Assembly (NCBI RefSeq): GCF_900129035.1
Contig: NZ_FQTW01000002.1
Span: forward strand, 244,574-308,573
DNA from: Psychroflexus salarius
Lineage (GTDB): Bacteria; Bacteroidota; Bacteroidia; Flavobacteriales; Flavobacteriaceae
Length of the DNA: 64,000 nt
Direction of reading: 5' to 3'
Shown here: piece after piece, positions 18,191-27,920 of the stretch
How the letters are laid out: each line of letters starts with the position of its first letter
How positions within the stretch are numbered: position 1 is the stretch's first letter
Notes under the pieces: generated by a model
What the model saw: the letters and a program-made list of their open reading frames with translations, nothing else
Database searches by the model: none
Told to the model about the DNA's origin: nothing
Program-made: the position numbers and the translations under genes

Positions 18191-18969
18191 TTCACTTCAT
18201 CATCAACCGAGTTTCTAGAGCTTTCATCAAAATACCAGTCTATTTCAGTTGAAGTCCCTAGTGTAGTAGTAATGCTTTCATTTTCAGCTGTATCAATAGG
18301 ATTAAAATTACCATGCTCATCAAATTGCTGCATAAATTCAGTTTCAAAAGTTGTTTCGTCTTCTTTTTTTGGCTTGTGCAATTCAACTTTAGCCACTTCC
18401 GGTTTAACAAAATAACTAATTAAAAAACCTATTATAAAACCTGATAAATGACCTTCCCAAGAAATACCTTCTTTATAATTAGGTAAAGTTCCCCAAACCA
18501 AACTGCCATAAACAAAAACAACTGATAAAGCTAAAGCGATTAAACGATAACTTTTAGATTTAATTCCGTTGAAAAACAAGAAACTAGCTAAAAAATAAAT
18601 CAAACCGCTTGCGCCAATATGATAAGATTCTCGACCAATAAGCCAAGTTAATAATCCAGAAAAAAAGTAGCCTTGTAACAAAACTGACAAATGCTTTTGC
18701 TTATAAAAAAAAGCCAAGGCTGAACTTAGTATAACAATTGGCAGACTATTGCTGTATAAATGATTAATACCAGAGTGTATAAAACCCGAAGTTAAAATAC
18801 CAACAAGGCCTTCAAATGTTCGAGGAAAAACACCAAAATTATTAAAATTTAGATGATAGCGAATCTCAACCCAATAGACCAACCATATAATGAGTAAAAG
18901 TATGAGTGGTAAAAAAATAAAACGATATCTAGAATAAAAGTTCATAATATTAATATAGCAATAAATCAT
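18187..18969 (-). CDS. Rhomboid-family intramembrane serine protease
   Basis: 260 residues. Six transmembrane segments lie between about residues 15 and 190. Rhomboid catalytic residues are present: Ser121 in GASG and His174 in WEGHLSGF, with the conserved HLYSN motif at 70-74. The hydrophilic C-terminal tail (about 190-260) is acidic and probably cytosolic. Such proteases cut membrane-anchored proteins; the substrate is unknown. A second ATG at 18945 (MNFYSRYRF) would shorten the N-terminus by eight residues and is equally plausible. Convergent with rlmB. Confidence 0.9.
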   Translation of the reverse strand: MIYCYINIMNFYSRYRFIFLPLILLLIIWLVYWVEIRYHLNFNNFGVFPRTFEGLVGILTSGFIHSGINHLYSNSLPIVILSSALAFFYKQKHLSVLLQGYFFSGLLTWLIGRESYHIGASGLIYFLASFLFFNGIKSKSYRLIALALSVVFVYGSLVWGTLPNYKEGISWEGHLSGFIIGFLISYFVKPEVAKVELHKPKKEDETTFETEFMQQFDEHGNFNPIDTAENESITTTLGTSTEIDWYFDESSRNSVDDEVN

Positions 18970-19018
18970 CCAAACACAAAGAAGTGTAAAACTGTCAGTA
19001 AAATTGTAATTTTACCTT

Positions 19019-20305
19019 ATGAATAATACACCACTAGCTGAACGACTTAGACCAAAAAAACTTGAAGATTTTCTTAATCAAGAGCATTTAGTAGGTGCTC
19101 AGGGCTCTGTTAAGAAATTACTTGATAATAAGGTGTTACCTTCACTTATTTTCTGGGGACCGCCTGGTGTTGGAAAAACAACATTGGCTAATATTATTGC
19201 TGAAACAACAAAACGACAGTTTTTTACACTTTCAGCCATCAATAGTGGTGTTAAAGATGTACGTGAAGTCATTGAAAAAGCTAAACAGAATAATGGATTA
19301 TTTGCTTCGAACCAAAACCCTATTCTATTTATAGATGAAATTCATCGGTTTAGTAAATCCCAACAAGACTCATTATTATTAGCAGTAGAAAAAGGTTGGA
19401 TTACACTGATAGGCGCTACAACTGAAAACCCAAGTTTTGAAGTTAATGCTGCACTACTATCTAGATGTCAAGTCTTCACACTAAATGCGTTTAATCAAGA
19501 AAATTTAAAGCAATTACTTGATAAAGCAATCAGCACAGATGAAATTTTAAAAGCAAAAGATATCTATATTAAAGAGTATGAAGCCTTGATAGGGCTAAGC
19601 GGTTTTGACGCTCGTAAACTCCTCAATAATTTTGAAATTGTGGTCAATGCTTTTAGCGCTTCCGAGAAAATAGAGATTACTAACAATAAGGTAAAAAATA
19701 GCTTACAACAAACAAGTTCACGCTATGACAAAAATGGCGAGCAACATTATGACGTGATTTCAGCCTTCATTAAATCAATACGAGGTAGCGATGTTAATGC
19801 AGGCGTCTATTGGTTAGCTCGCTTATTGGATGGTGGCGAAGATGTTAAGTTTATTGCTAGAAGATTAATTATTCTTGCGAGCGAAGACATTGGTTTGGCA
19901 AATCCGACTGCATTAGTTATGGCTAACAATACTTTTCAAGCGGTCAATTCAGTAGGTATGCCAGAAGCCCGAATTATCTTAAGCCAATGCGTGATCTATT
20001 TAGCCAGTTCACCAAAAAGCAACTCGTGTTATATAGCTATTAATAAAGCCATGATGGCAGTGAAAGAACATTTGAATGCTGAAATACCACTATCATTAAG
20101 AAATGCACCTACACAACTGATGAAGGATTTAGGTTATGGCAACAACTATAAATATGCTCACGATTATAAAAATAATTTTGTTGAGCATGAATTTATGCCT
20201 GAGCAACTGAAAAACAAAAGCTTTTATAAACCAAGTGAGAACCCTAAAGAACTTCAATTAAAGCAAAAACTTAAAAAACAATGGGGAAAGAAATATGAAT
20301 TTTAA
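19019..20305 (+). CDS. rarA: Replication-associated recombination ATPase RarA (MgsA)
   Basis: 428-residue AAA+ ATPase related to clamp loaders, which acts at stalled forks with SSB. The start [20 protein letters not shown] is the family signature. Walker A is GPPGVGKTT (47-55), Walker B DEIH (106-109), with sensor 1 in GATTENPSF and an Arg finger region in LLSRC. The C-terminal tetramerisation domain carries [17 protein letters not shown] and GMPEARIIL. Full length. It stands alone on the plus strand and overlaps the next gene's stop by 4 bases at its end. Confidence 0.95.
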   Translation: MNNTPLAERLRPKKLEDFLNQEHLVGAQGSVKKLLDNKVLPSLIFWGPPGVGKTTLANIIAETTKRQFFTLSAINSGVKDVREVIEKAKQNNGLFASNQNPILFIDEIHRFSKSQQDSLLLAVEKGWITLIGATTENPSFEVNAALLSRCQVFTLNAFNQENLKQLLDKAISTDEILKAKDIYIKEYEALIGLSGFDARKLLNNFEIVVNAFSASEKIEITNNKVKNSLQQTSSRYDKNGEQHYDVISAFIKSIRGSDVNAGVYWLARLLDGGEDVKFIARRLIILASEDIGLANPTALVMANNTFQAVNSVGMPEARIILSQCVIYLASSPKSNSCYIAINKAMMAVKEHLNAEIPLSLRNAPTQLMKDLGYGNNYKYAHDYKNNFVEHEFMPEQLKNKSFYKPSENPKELQLKQKLKKQWGKKYEF

Positions 20306-21063
20306 AGCTTTTTGAATACTATTGACTTAGTTGAGGGCTCAGTTTGATTATCATCCCTATATTCAACAATAAGGTCTCCATTTGGCTTAAAATAAGCAGC
20401 TCCAACAAAGTTATTAGTGGTAAATATATAAGTACCTCGATCAGCTTTATCAAGTGTAGCATATTCAGATTGATCTTTTGAAGCAACTAATTTATAATTT
20501 TTTGCATCTTCTATAAGCCAAAATATTTCTCCCCTATATTTATAATTAATTTTCTTTGAACTTTTAATGAGTTCTTTTGAGATTTTTTTACTAGGTTTTG
20601 AGTTAGAAATACTTGGCTGATTATTTGGTTGCTTAAGATCAAGTATCGAAAAGCCTAAAAAGGTATTCTTGAGCGCCTCAGTGTATGAATCCTTAAACTT
20701 CTTCTTCCGACTCTCACCTACACCTGAAGTATAAACCACTTGTCCGTTACAATTGATCAAGTTAAATTGTAAGCGCTTTCTCATGAAAGAGTCAATCTCA
20801 TTAAGCTGAAATTTCAATAATTGGCAAGGTGATTTTAAAACTTCTAAGGGCAAGTCTTCAACATCCATATAGACTTCAAAACCTTCTTCTTGAAGCAATA
20901 CACGTGCTAAAATATTAAGCTGAAATTGGTTATTTTCTTCAAAAAAGCTAAACTTATAAGGAACTTCAATGTATTTATAATCGTGATTAGTAGTTTTAGG
21001 CTGAGCATTTACAGAAAAAGTTAATAGAGATATAAAACAGGTGATAAGTAAGTATGTTCTCAT
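20302..21063 (-). CDS. Conserved flavobacterial secreted protein of unknown function
   Basis: 253 residues with a signal peptide (1-20, LLTFSVNAQ). The mature part begins with a DYKYIEVPYKFSFF block, then helices and strands up to about 145, followed by a Ser/Lys linker and a C-terminal domain (about 170-253) rich in short strands. I recognise it only as a protein that is common in Flavobacteriia and has no assigned role; the exported N-terminal domain may be periplasmic. It is the last of four same-strand genes with one-to-three-base gaps or overlaps (radC, deacetylase, YjjG, this gene), so it is probably co-transcribed. Confidence 0.7.
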   Translation of the reverse strand: MRTYLLITCFISLLTFSVNAQPKTTNHDYKYIEVPYKFSFFEENNQFQLNILARVLLQEEGFEVYMDVEDLPLEVLKSPCQLLKFQLNEIDSFMRKRLQFNLINCNGQVVYTSGVGESRKKKFKDSYTEALKNTFLGFSILDLKQPNNQPSISNSKPSKKISKELIKSSKKINYKYRGEIFWLIEDAKNYKLVASKDQSEYATLDKADRGTYIFTTNNFVGAAYFKPNGDLIVEYRDDNQTEPSTKSIVFKKL

Positions 21064-21737
21064 TATAAAATATGTTTTAATTCAGACAAACACTGAATTG
21101 ACTTGCCTTCAAAGGTATTATCTTTTCCGAAAAAAATACTAGACATACCAACTTTTTCAGCTCCTTCAATGTCTGCCTCTAGGTTATCGCCAATCATAAC
21201 ACTCTCATTTTTTGAAGCCTTTGCCAAATCTAATGCATGATTAAATATGGCAGGATCTGGCTTCTTGACGCCGACATCTTCAGAAGTGGTGACTGTCTTG
21301 AAAAAGTTTATAATTCGGGAAGACTTCATTTTACGGTATTGAACACTTCTAAATCCATTGGTGATTAAATGTAGCTGATAAGTTTCTTGCAAATGCTCTA
21401 AAGTCTCAATAGCATAAGGAAACAAATGATTAAAATCAGATAAATGTTCAATATAAGACTCTGAAAGTGCAATGACTAGATTTGGTTCTGCTTTGAAGTT
21501 TAACACTTCAAAAGCTTCATTTAATCGGGCATATCGTAAATCTTCCTTTGAGATTTTATTCTCCCTAAACAACTTCCAATATTTTGCATTAATCGGTTCG
21601 TAAACTGGTAAAAATTCACTTAAATTAAGTTCAACATGGTGTTTTTTAAAAATAGACTCAAAAGTTAAACCTGAATTTTTATCAAAATCCCAAAGCGTAT
21701 GGTCTAAATCGAAAAAGATATGTTTAAGATGTTTCAT
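21063..21737 (-). CDS. yjjG: YjjG-family HAD nucleotidase
   Basis: 224-residue haloacid-dehalogenase phosphatase. Family members remove the phosphate from non-canonical pyrimidine nucleotides. Motif I is FFDLDHTLWDFD with nucleophile Asp10 and acid Asp12, motif II is LITNGF, and motif III/IV is KKPDPAIF then MIGDNLEADIEGA. The helical cap lies between motifs I and II. The WDF after motif I is typical of YjjG. Start and stop overlap both neighbours by one base (TAATG), which suggests translational coupling. Confidence 0.85.
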   Translation of the reverse strand: MKHLKHIFFDLDHTLWDFDKNSGLTFESIFKKHHVELNLSEFLPVYEPINAKYWKLFRENKISKEDLRYARLNEAFEVLNFKAEPNLVIALSESYIEHLSDFNHLFPYAIETLEHLQETYQLHLITNGFRSVQYRKMKSSRIINFFKTVTTSEDVGVKKPDPAIFNHALDLAKASKNESVMIGDNLEADIEGAEKVGMSSIFFGKDNTFEGKSIQCLSELKHIL

Positions 21738-23023
21738 TAAGAAAGTTTATCAAGTAATTTAAATAACTTATTTTTTAGGTAATCTTCACTAAAATCTGCA
21801 TTTGAAACCACTAAATAAAGTGGCAGATGATGTTTTTTTAGCACTGATTTTAATCTCAATAGTTGTGCTTCTAAACCACTAAAGTTTGCTTTTTCAAGCA
21901 ATTTACTATTCATCACATAAGGCGTGAGTTTTAACTTAGAAACTTGCTCTAAACTCAAATCATAAAAATAAAAAGGCGTTGCTGTTCCTGCACGGTAACC
22001 AAGTTGATTAGGATAACCCATAGAAAAGTCTTGCTGAATTTCAAGTTTATTTAAAAACTCAAAAGTAGTCGGAAAATTAATCCCGTAATTTTTAATAAGT
22101 GAAGAGTTTAAATTTCTGTTTACAATGGCTTGCCATCGTTTTTTTTCTTTACTTAATATTTTTATATCCTGAATAGCTTCAAAACCGGGTAAAATTCCTA
22201 ACTGAGAATAATCTCCCATTGATTTTATTAACTTATGATAAATGCGCTTATGATGACTTATGCTTTTAGAATTCCTGGTATAATTGCTTAGTTGAAAGAA
22301 AAAATGAGTTGAAATATTATGCTTTCTGGCAAACAAAATTAATTCGTCGTAAACGTCATATGGATCTTTAGATAGCCGAAGTATTGATTTTATACGATAA
22401 TAAATAGATTTAAATTTTAAGTTGAAAATATCACGAAAACTAGCACCGACAAGCCTTACAAATCCACGATGATTGTAAGCAAAAGCCTCAGCAATAGCGA
22501 TATTTAACTGCAGTGAATATTTAGAAGTTGTAGGTTGTAAATCAAATTTTTTAGCCAAAATTGCTTTAAATTGTGCGGCCCAAATTTCAACTACCGGAAG
22601 ATGTAAAAACTGTTTTTGATAAGCTAAAGATTCTTCAAAAGGATAACATGAAAACTCATTTTTAACATGTGGTTGATACTCTTCATAACGACTCAATAGA
22701 TAAAAGCTTGCTGAAAAAATATCAAATGGTAAATCACTATCGTTAGAAACTCTAAAAAAGCATGGAACATCTAGATCTTCCCAGGTCTCTACAATAATAC
22801 TAACATCTGAGATACCTTGTTCTTCAAGCAAACCAAATTGTTGAATAAACACCTCATTACCTAACCTATTCTTAGCATACGAAAACTTTACGCCTTGAAA
22901 GGCAATAAAATTTTCAACTTTTGATGTAAATTTAACTTTAAAGCCTAATAGTTCACCACAAATTTGATCAAAAATGTAATGCAATCGAGATGTATTTTGG
23001 GGAACATAAACAAGAATTTCCAT
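21737..23023 (-). CDS. Polysaccharide deacetylase family protein (DUF7033 type)
   Basis: 428 residues, no signal peptide. The N-terminal third (MEILVYVPQNTSRLHYIFDQ ... VKFSYAKNRL) matches the domain found in front of flavobacterial deacetylase-like proteins. The C-terminal two thirds follows the NodB-like barrel pattern: DPYDVYDELILFARKHNISTHFFFQLSNYTR, then LGILPGFEAI, and the terminal PFYFYDLS. Classical NodB metal ligands are only partly evident (the usual paired Asp motif is not clear), so activity is uncertain. It sits 3 bases after radC. A cytoplasmic or cell-envelope sugar function is inferred only. Confidence 0.6.
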   Translation of the reverse strand: MEILVYVPQNTSRLHYIFDQICGELLGFKVKFTSKVENFIAFQGVKFSYAKNRLGNEVFIQQFGLLEEQGISDVSIIVETWEDLDVPCFFRVSNDSDLPFDIFSASFYLLSRYEEYQPHVKNEFSCYPFEESLAYQKQFLHLPVVEIWAAQFKAILAKKFDLQPTTSKYSLQLNIAIAEAFAYNHRGFVRLVGASFRDIFNLKFKSIYYRIKSILRLSKDPYDVYDELILFARKHNISTHFFFQLSNYTRNSKSISHHKRIYHKLIKSMGDYSQLGILPGFEAIQDIKILSKEKKRWQAIVNRNLNSSLIKNYGINFPTTFEFLNKLEIQQDFSMGYPNQLGYRAGTATPFYFYDLSLEQVSKLKLTPYVMNSKLLEKANFSGLEAQLLRLKSVLKKHHLPLYLVVSNADFSEDYLKNKLFKLLDKLS

Positions 23024-23026
23024 AAA

Positions 23027-23731
23027 TTAAATCAAAGCTTCATCTGCGAAACTAAAGTAAGATTTTTCTGTGATAATCAAGTGATCAAGTAATTTTATAT
23101 CTAAAATTTTACCAGCCTGTTTTATTTTATCTGTAATCGCTTTATCAGACTGACTAGGCTTTAATGTTCCTGAGGGATGATTATGAGCCAAAATAATACT
23201 AGTCGTATTTTGAGCTATCGCTTTTTTAAATAATAAACGAGTGTCTACCATTGTACCTGTAATACCGCCTTTACTCAAGTGATGTTTATATATAATTTTG
23301 TTAGAATTATTGAGCATAAGTACCCAAAACTCTTCATAATCTAACTCGCCTATAATCGGTTGCATAACTTCAAAAACATCCTGACTAGAGCTTATTTTTT
23401 CTAGTTCAAGTGCATCTTCTAAGCGCCGACGCCTACCTAACTCTATCGCCGCTATAAGGCTTATAGCTTTTGCTTCACCAATACCTTTAAATTGCATAAA
23501 CTCTTCAACACTAGCTTTAGAAAGGTGTTGTAATTTATGCTGATAACTTTGTAATATGCGCTGGCACAGTACAACAGCCGATTCATTTCTATTGCCAGAG
23601 CCAATAATAATCGCTAGTAATTCAGCATCAGTTAAGCTATTTTTTCCTTTGGCTAATAACTTTTCACGCGGACGATCATCTGCAGATAGAGATTTGATGC
23701 TTAAGTTTGTAGTTTGGTTAGTTGTTTTCAT
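23027..23731 (-). CDS. radC: RadC-family JAB/MPN protein
   Basis: 234 residues. A helix-hairpin-helix region (about 65-105) precedes the JAB metalloprotease-like domain, with the motif AHNHPSGTLKPSQSD and upstream HHLSKGGITGTMVD. Residues for zinc binding (HxH, Asp) are intact. Despite the name, a DNA-repair role is not proven for this family. The start MKTTNQTTNLSIKSLSADDRPREKL is the standard one. Divergent from the PaiB-like gene with only 17 bases between them if that gene uses its GTG start. Confidence 0.9.
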   Translation of the reverse strand: MKTTNQTTNLSIKSLSADDRPREKLLAKGKNSLTDAELLAIIIGSGNRNESAVVLCQRILQSYQHKLQHLSKASVEEFMQFKGIGEAKAISLIAAIELGRRRRLEDALELEKISSSQDVFEVMQPIIGELDYEEFWVLMLNNSNKIIYKHHLSKGGITGTMVDTRLLFKKAIAQNTTSIILAHNHPSGTLKPSQSDKAITDKIKQAGKILDIKLLDHLIITEKSYFSFADEALI

Positions 23732-23748
23732 TCTGATAAAAATAAATT

Positions 23749-24366
23749 GTGCAAAAAAAAATAAACCACCTCAACACGAAGTTTCAACAGGTAACATCAA
23801 AACAGGTTGAAGCTATGATTAATTACTTTCCTTTAGCTGAAATAATTACAGCTAGAAAAGATACTATTTTAGTCTCAGAAATTCCACTTTTATATTCTAA
23901 AAATGAATTAATTGGTCATATCGCCAACTCGAATCCGCAGCTTGAACATTTTAAACTCAACTCAAAATTAAAAGTTATTTTTTGTGGACCACAAGCTTAT
24001 ATATCTCCGCAGTTATTTCAAAGTGAAGAATTACCAACCTTTAATTTTGCACGTCTTCATATTGAAGGAGACGTTTCATTAAAACCAGTTGAAAGTACGC
24101 TAGAAGACATTAAGCGTTTATATCAACATTTAGACACTTCAACTAGTGACCTATTTCAAGCACAACGTGGTAAGATAAACGAGCTTAGCCAATATATTAC
24201 AGGATTTAGTATTAAAATTAGCTCTATTGATTTCCGCTTTAAATTAAGTCAAGACAAATCAAAACATCACCAATTAATAGCTCTAAAAGAACTAGAAGAA
24301 GCTTCAAAAATGGCTATTCATAATTATTTAGAGCAATCTTTAAAACCTAATCTTCTAGTTGACTAG
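23749..24366 (+). CDS. PaiB-like FMN-binding protein
   Basis: 205 residues. The pattern ILVSEIPLLY, then GHIANSNPQLEHF, VIFCGPQAYISPQLF, PTFNFARLHIEGDV and ISSIDFRFKLSQDKSKHH follows the PaiB family, flavin-binding split-barrel proteins linked in Bacillus to negative regulation of sporulation and proteases; activity elsewhere is uncharacterised. The GTG start at 23749 keeps the residues that align with the usual family N-terminus, but an ATG at 23816 (MINYFPLAEI) would leave more room for a promoter. The 3' end overlaps mpl by 20 bases, tail to tail. Confidence 0.75.
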   Translation: MQKKINHLNTKFQQVTSKQVEAMINYFPLAEIITARKDTILVSEIPLLYSKNELIGHIANSNPQLEHFKLNSKLKVIFCGPQAYISPQLFQSEELPTFNFARLHIEGDVSLKPVESTLEDIKRLYQHLDTSTSDLFQAQRGKINELSQYITGFSIKISSIDFRFKLSQDKSKHHQLIALKELEEASKMAIHNYLEQSLKPNLLVD

Positions 24367-25702
24367 CAAATTGATTAAGGTCTAAACCGCCGTAATTTCC
24401 ACTGCTCATCATTAGTAAGACATCATGCTTAAATTCTTTTAAGTCTAAAAAAGCCTTAAAGTTTTTAGGAGATGTAAACACTTGTAAATCCTCTCGGTTA
24501 AAGGCTTCTAAAATATCTTTTTTACCGAGCGTTTCAAGTTGCTTAATTTCAACAGCCTTAGGTGAGTAAAATACAATAGCCTCATCGGCTTGATCTAAAG
24601 CATGATTATATTCAGTTAAAAAATCCTGATTAAGGCTACTATACGTGTGAAGCTCTAAACAAGCTATTAGATGACGGTTGGGATATTGTTTTTTTACTGC
24701 ATTTGTAGTGGCTTTAACCTTTGAAGGAGAATGTGCATAATCCTTATACAATACAATTTTATCATTTTTAAATAAAAGCTCTAAACGTTTTGAAGCACCT
24801 TTAAAGCTTGCTATGGCTTCATAAAAATCATCTTCGTCAATACCCATATGCTGGCAAATCCACTTAGCGCCAGCTAAATTTTCTAAATTATGCTCCCCAA
24901 ATATTTCAAGCGGCAAATCACCTTCTGGTGTTTCAATAAATGTTTCGCCATCTTCAATTGAATAATTAGGGATTGAGTAAGCATGTTTTCGGGTTGGTTT
25001 AGTGGCATTTTTGGCTAAATCAGCTAAAACATGATCACTTTCATTATAAACCAAAGTTGAACCATTGGTCATGGTTTCTAAAAAAACTTCAAACTGTTTA
25101 ACATAATCTTCAAAAGTTGGGAATACATTAATATGATCCCACGCAATTCCACTTAACAAAGCAATATTGGGTTGATAGAGGTGAAATTTTGGCCGTAAAT
25201 CTATTGGCGAAGATAGATATTCGTCACCTTCTAATAATATAAAATCATTTTCTTGGGTTAAATGAACAGCGTTTTCAAAACCATCGAGTTGCGCACCTAA
25301 CATGTAATCAACCTCTTTGTTGTGGTAATGCAATACATGTAAAATCATGGCTGTTATAGTGGTTTTACCATGAGAACCACCAATAACAACGCGTGTTTTT
25401 TGCTTTGAATGTTCAAACAAAAATTCAGGATAAGACATGATGCTTAGGCCCAAATCTTTGGCTTTTAAAAGCTCAGGATTATCTGGTTTTGCATGCATTC
25501 CGAGAATAACAACATCTATTTCAGAGGTAATTTTATCTGGAAACCAGCCATCTTGAGGTAAAAGTCCAACCGCTTGGAGTTTTGACCTAGATGGCTCAAA
25601 AATTTGATCATCACTTCCGGTGATAGTTTCGCCTTTTTGATGTAAGGCAATAGCTAAACTGTGCATCGCACTACCGCCAATTGCTATAAAATGGATATGC
25701 AT
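24347..25702 (-). CDS. mpl: UDP-MurNAc:L-Ala-gamma-D-Glu-meso-Dap ligase (Mpl), wall recycling
   Basis: 451-residue Mur-type ligase. It joins recycled murein tripeptide to UDP-N-acetylmuramate in cytoplasmic peptidoglycan recycling. The N-terminal Rossmann domain starts MHIHFIAIGGSAMHSLA, a Mpl/MurC signature; the ATP loop is GGSHGKTT (108-115); the central domain includes LLEGDEY and WDHINVFPTF; the C-terminal domain contains YKDYAHSPSKVKATT. Length suits Mpl rather than MurC, and no other mur genes lie near. A -7 box at 25719-25726 precedes it. Confidence 0.92.
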   Translation of the reverse strand: MHIHFIAIGGSAMHSLAIALHQKGETITGSDDQIFEPSRSKLQAVGLLPQDGWFPDKITSEIDVVILGMHAKPDNPELLKAKDLGLSIMSYPEFLFEHSKQKTRVVIGGSHGKTTITAMILHVLHYHNKEVDYMLGAQLDGFENAVHLTQENDFILLEGDEYLSSPIDLRPKFHLYQPNIALLSGIAWDHINVFPTFEDYVKQFEVFLETMTNGSTLVYNESDHVLADLAKNATKPTRKHAYSIPNYSIEDGETFIETPEGDLPLEIFGEHNLENLAGAKWICQHMGIDEDDFYEAIASFKGASKRLELLFKNDKIVLYKDYAHSPSKVKATTNAVKKQYPNRHLIACLELHTYSSLNQDFLTEYNHALDQADEAIVFYSPKAVEIKQLETLGKKDILEAFNREDLQVFTSPKNFKAFLDLKEFKHDVLLMMSSGNYGGLDLNQFASQLED

Positions 25703-25718
25703 AGAATAATTTTATTTA

Positions 25719-25726
25719 CAAAGTTA
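25719..25726 (-). promoter_or_regulatory. -7 element of mpl
   Basis: Reverse strand TAACTTTG fits TAnnTTTG, 16 bases upstream of the mpl ATG. No TTTG at the proper spacing, which would fall inside the end of the TPR gene. Supports a separate transcript for mpl. Confidence 0.4.
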
Positions 25727-25730
25727 AGTT

Positions 25731-26579
25731 TTATGACGCTAATTTTGATTTAAGTTGTTTTAATTTCAATTTTTCTTCGCTAGACAATTTTTTGGATGAT
25801 ACTTGAACTAAAATTGATTTCAATTCTGAAGTTGAGTAAGATGCCAAGTTTTTAATTGAATTAAGCTGAAAAATAAAATTGAGATGATTAGTGACTTGGT
25901 ATGCTTTAATAGCAGTTGAAATTTGTTGTTTTGTTTTATTGAAATCTCTATACAAGGCTATTAATTTTTCGAAACAAGTTTTTGACTTTCCGATAGCCAC
26001 AGCCTTAAGGTAAAATTTCTCGGCTTGGTTGAAGTTACCATCATAAGATTCAATATAACCTTTTGCTAAAGCAGCATCTACAGGACTTATTTTTTCGAGT
26101 TGATTAGCATATTTATAGGCCGTTGATTTACTCCCACCAATAATACCTGGTAATTCCATATAAAGCTGAACCAGTGCCCAACGTGATTCAATATGTTGAG
26201 AATCAAGTTTGGTTGCTTTTTTTAAATGTAACTTAACATCACCTAATAAGGTTAATGCCTTAAAGCGGTTAACTGACTTGGCATATAAACCCAAAGCACC
26301 ACCATACCTAAAATGATATTCGGCATTATTAGGGAACTGTTCAACTAGGACTTTATTAGTTTCAGCTGCTTTTTGCCACTGCTCTAGCCTAGCATAAGTT
26401 TGACCAAGCAATGCTCGACTTTCAACTTTATATCGATCTTTTTGTGGTAAACTTAATAGAATTGTTTTTGCTTTTGTAAAATCAGCGTTATTGTAAGCTT
26501 TTTTAGCTTCACCAAATTGATTTTGTGACCAGCTTTGAATGCTTATAATTATTAAAACTGTAAACCAGAAATACTTCAT
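25731..26579 (-). CDS. Secreted tetratricopeptide-repeat protein
   Basis: 282 residues from the ATG at 26579. A signal peptide (KYFWFTVLIIISIQSWSQ) is followed by TPR-type helical pairs, clearest at NQFGEAKKAYNNADFTKAK, ALLGQTYARLEQWQKAAET, NAEYHFRYGGALG and a later repeat around EKFYLKAVAIGKS. TPRs mediate protein contacts; the partner is unknown, and the location should be periplasmic. A TTG six codons upstream also opens the frame, but a -7 box at 26608-26615 would then leave almost no leader. No close named family recognised. Confidence 0.8.
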   Translation of the reverse strand: MKYFWFTVLIIISIQSWSQNQFGEAKKAYNNADFTKAKTILLSLPQKDRYKVESRALLGQTYARLEQWQKAAETNKVLVEQFPNNAEYHFRYGGALGLYAKSVNRFKALTLLGDVKLHLKKATKLDSQHIESRWALVQLYMELPGIIGGSKSTAYKYANQLEKISPVDAALAKGYIESYDGNFNQAEKFYLKAVAIGKSKTCFEKLIALYRDFNKTKQQISTAIKAYQVTNHLNFIFQLNSIKNLASYSTSELKSILVQVSSKKLSSEEKLKLKQLKSKLAS

Positions 26580-26607
26580 TTTTTTTAAGTAGAACAATTA
26601 TTCAAAA

Positions 26608-26615
26608 CAAATGTA
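26608..26615 (-). promoter_or_regulatory. -7 element of the TPR gene
   Basis: Reverse strand TACATTTG fits TAnnTTTG, 28 bases before the ATG at 26579. It separates the TPR gene from rodA upstream and supports the ATG start over the TTG at 26597. Confidence 0.5.
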
Positions 26616-26663
26616 AAACACTCCTATTAATAGAACTTTGATATTAACTTTTTTAATTCAGTT

Positions 26664-27920
26664 TTAATTCAAACTACTCCGTTTGGCATCAAATTTTAAG
26701 AAAATAAAAATCAATATTAAAAATCCCCATAAACCAGATCCGCCATAACTAAAAAATGGTAAAGGAATTCCGACAGTTGGAAATAAGCCAATTACCATTG
26801 CGATGTTAACAAAGAAGTGAAAAAATAAAATACCGATAACTGAGTAACCAAAAACACGGTTGAATTGGGATTTTTGTCGCTCTGCTAGATAATATAATCT
26901 TAGGATTAGACATGCAAATAAAATAATGATAATGCTTGAGCCTAAAAATCCCCATTCTTCACCAACGGTGCTAAAAATATAATCTGTATGCTGCTCGGGA
27001 ACAAATTTACCTTGGGTTTGTGTACCTTTTAACCAACCTTTTCCAGTTAAGCCACCACTACCAATCGCAACTTGACTTTGATATAAATTAAAAGCTGAGC
27101 CTTTAATATCAACTTGGTCGCTGAGTAAAACTTCAAACCGGTCTTGTTGGTGAGGTAACAGAACATTATTAAATATATAACTGACTGAAAATGAAAAACC
27201 AACCCCTAACAACCCGATGACTAAGTACTTCCAGAGCTTTTTGCGTTTATTTTTATTTAAAATATATGCTAAGACTAAAATCAAAATTAAAATTACAGAA
27301 ACGATGATTACACCAAACTTTAAAGTTAGAACAAATAACACAGCCGCTGATATTGAAATAGTTAAGTACCAATGTGGTAAGCCTTCGCGATACATTGGTA
27401 AAATAAATGAAGCATAAATTAGCGCACTACCTGCATCAGGTTGTAACATAATAAGACCAACTGGTACCGCAATAATAAAAAAAGCCTTCAATTGATACTT
27501 AAATAACTTTAAGCTGACTTGTATTTCGCTTAAATATTTTGCCATTGCTAAAGCTACCGCAGCTTTAACAAATTCTGCTGGCTGAATACTAAACAACCCA
27601 AATGAATACCAAGCAGTCTGGCCAGCAATTGTTTTACCAAAAAAAAGAACACCTACTAATGATAAAATGGCCAGTAAATAGATAATACTTGCAAAACGTT
27701 CATAGAATTTGACTTCTATTGACGTTATTACAATAACAAGTAAAAAGCCTAAAGCTATAAATAAAATTTGCTTGCCATAAATAGCAGAAAAGTCAAATAT
27801 ATTAGCATCGGCTGAAGTTAGTGTAGTCGAATAAATATTACCCCAACCAAAACCAATGAGTAATGCGATTAGCATAATGCTTAACCAATCTATCTGTAAA
27901 ATTGTTTTTTGCGCACCCAT
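26664..27920 (-). CDS. rodA: Rod-shape peptidoglycan polymerase RodA (SEDS family)
   Basis: 418 residues with about ten transmembrane segments. RodA polymerises lipid II glycan strands during elongation, working with PBP2. Seen: WYSFGLFSIQPAEFVKAAVALAMAK, the SEDS signature with QPAEF; LQPDAGSALIYASF, with the catalytic-loop Asp; EQHTDYIFSTVGEEWGFLGS; and the terminal GIPLPFFSYGGSG. All are intact. The start overlaps the mrdA stop by one base. It is the last gene of the mre cluster. Confidence 0.95.
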   Translation of the reverse strand: MGAQKTILQIDWLSIMLIALLIGFGWGNIYSTTLTSADANIFDFSAIYGKQILFIALGFLLVIVITSIEVKFYERFASIIYLLAILSLVGVLFFGKTIAGQTAWYSFGLFSIQPAEFVKAAVALAMAKYLSEIQVSLKLFKYQLKAFFIIAVPVGLIMLQPDAGSALIYASFILPMYREGLPHWYLTISISAAVLFVLTLKFGVIIVSVILILILVLAYILNKNKRKKLWKYLVIGLLGVGFSFSVSYIFNNVLLPHQQDRFEVLLSDQVDIKGSAFNLYQSQVAIGSGGLTGKGWLKGTQTQGKFVPEQHTDYIFSTVGEEWGFLGSSIIIILFACLILRLYYLAERQKSQFNRVFGYSVIGILFFHFFVNIAMVIGLFPTVGIPLPFFSYGGSGLWGFLILIFIFLKFDAKRSSLN

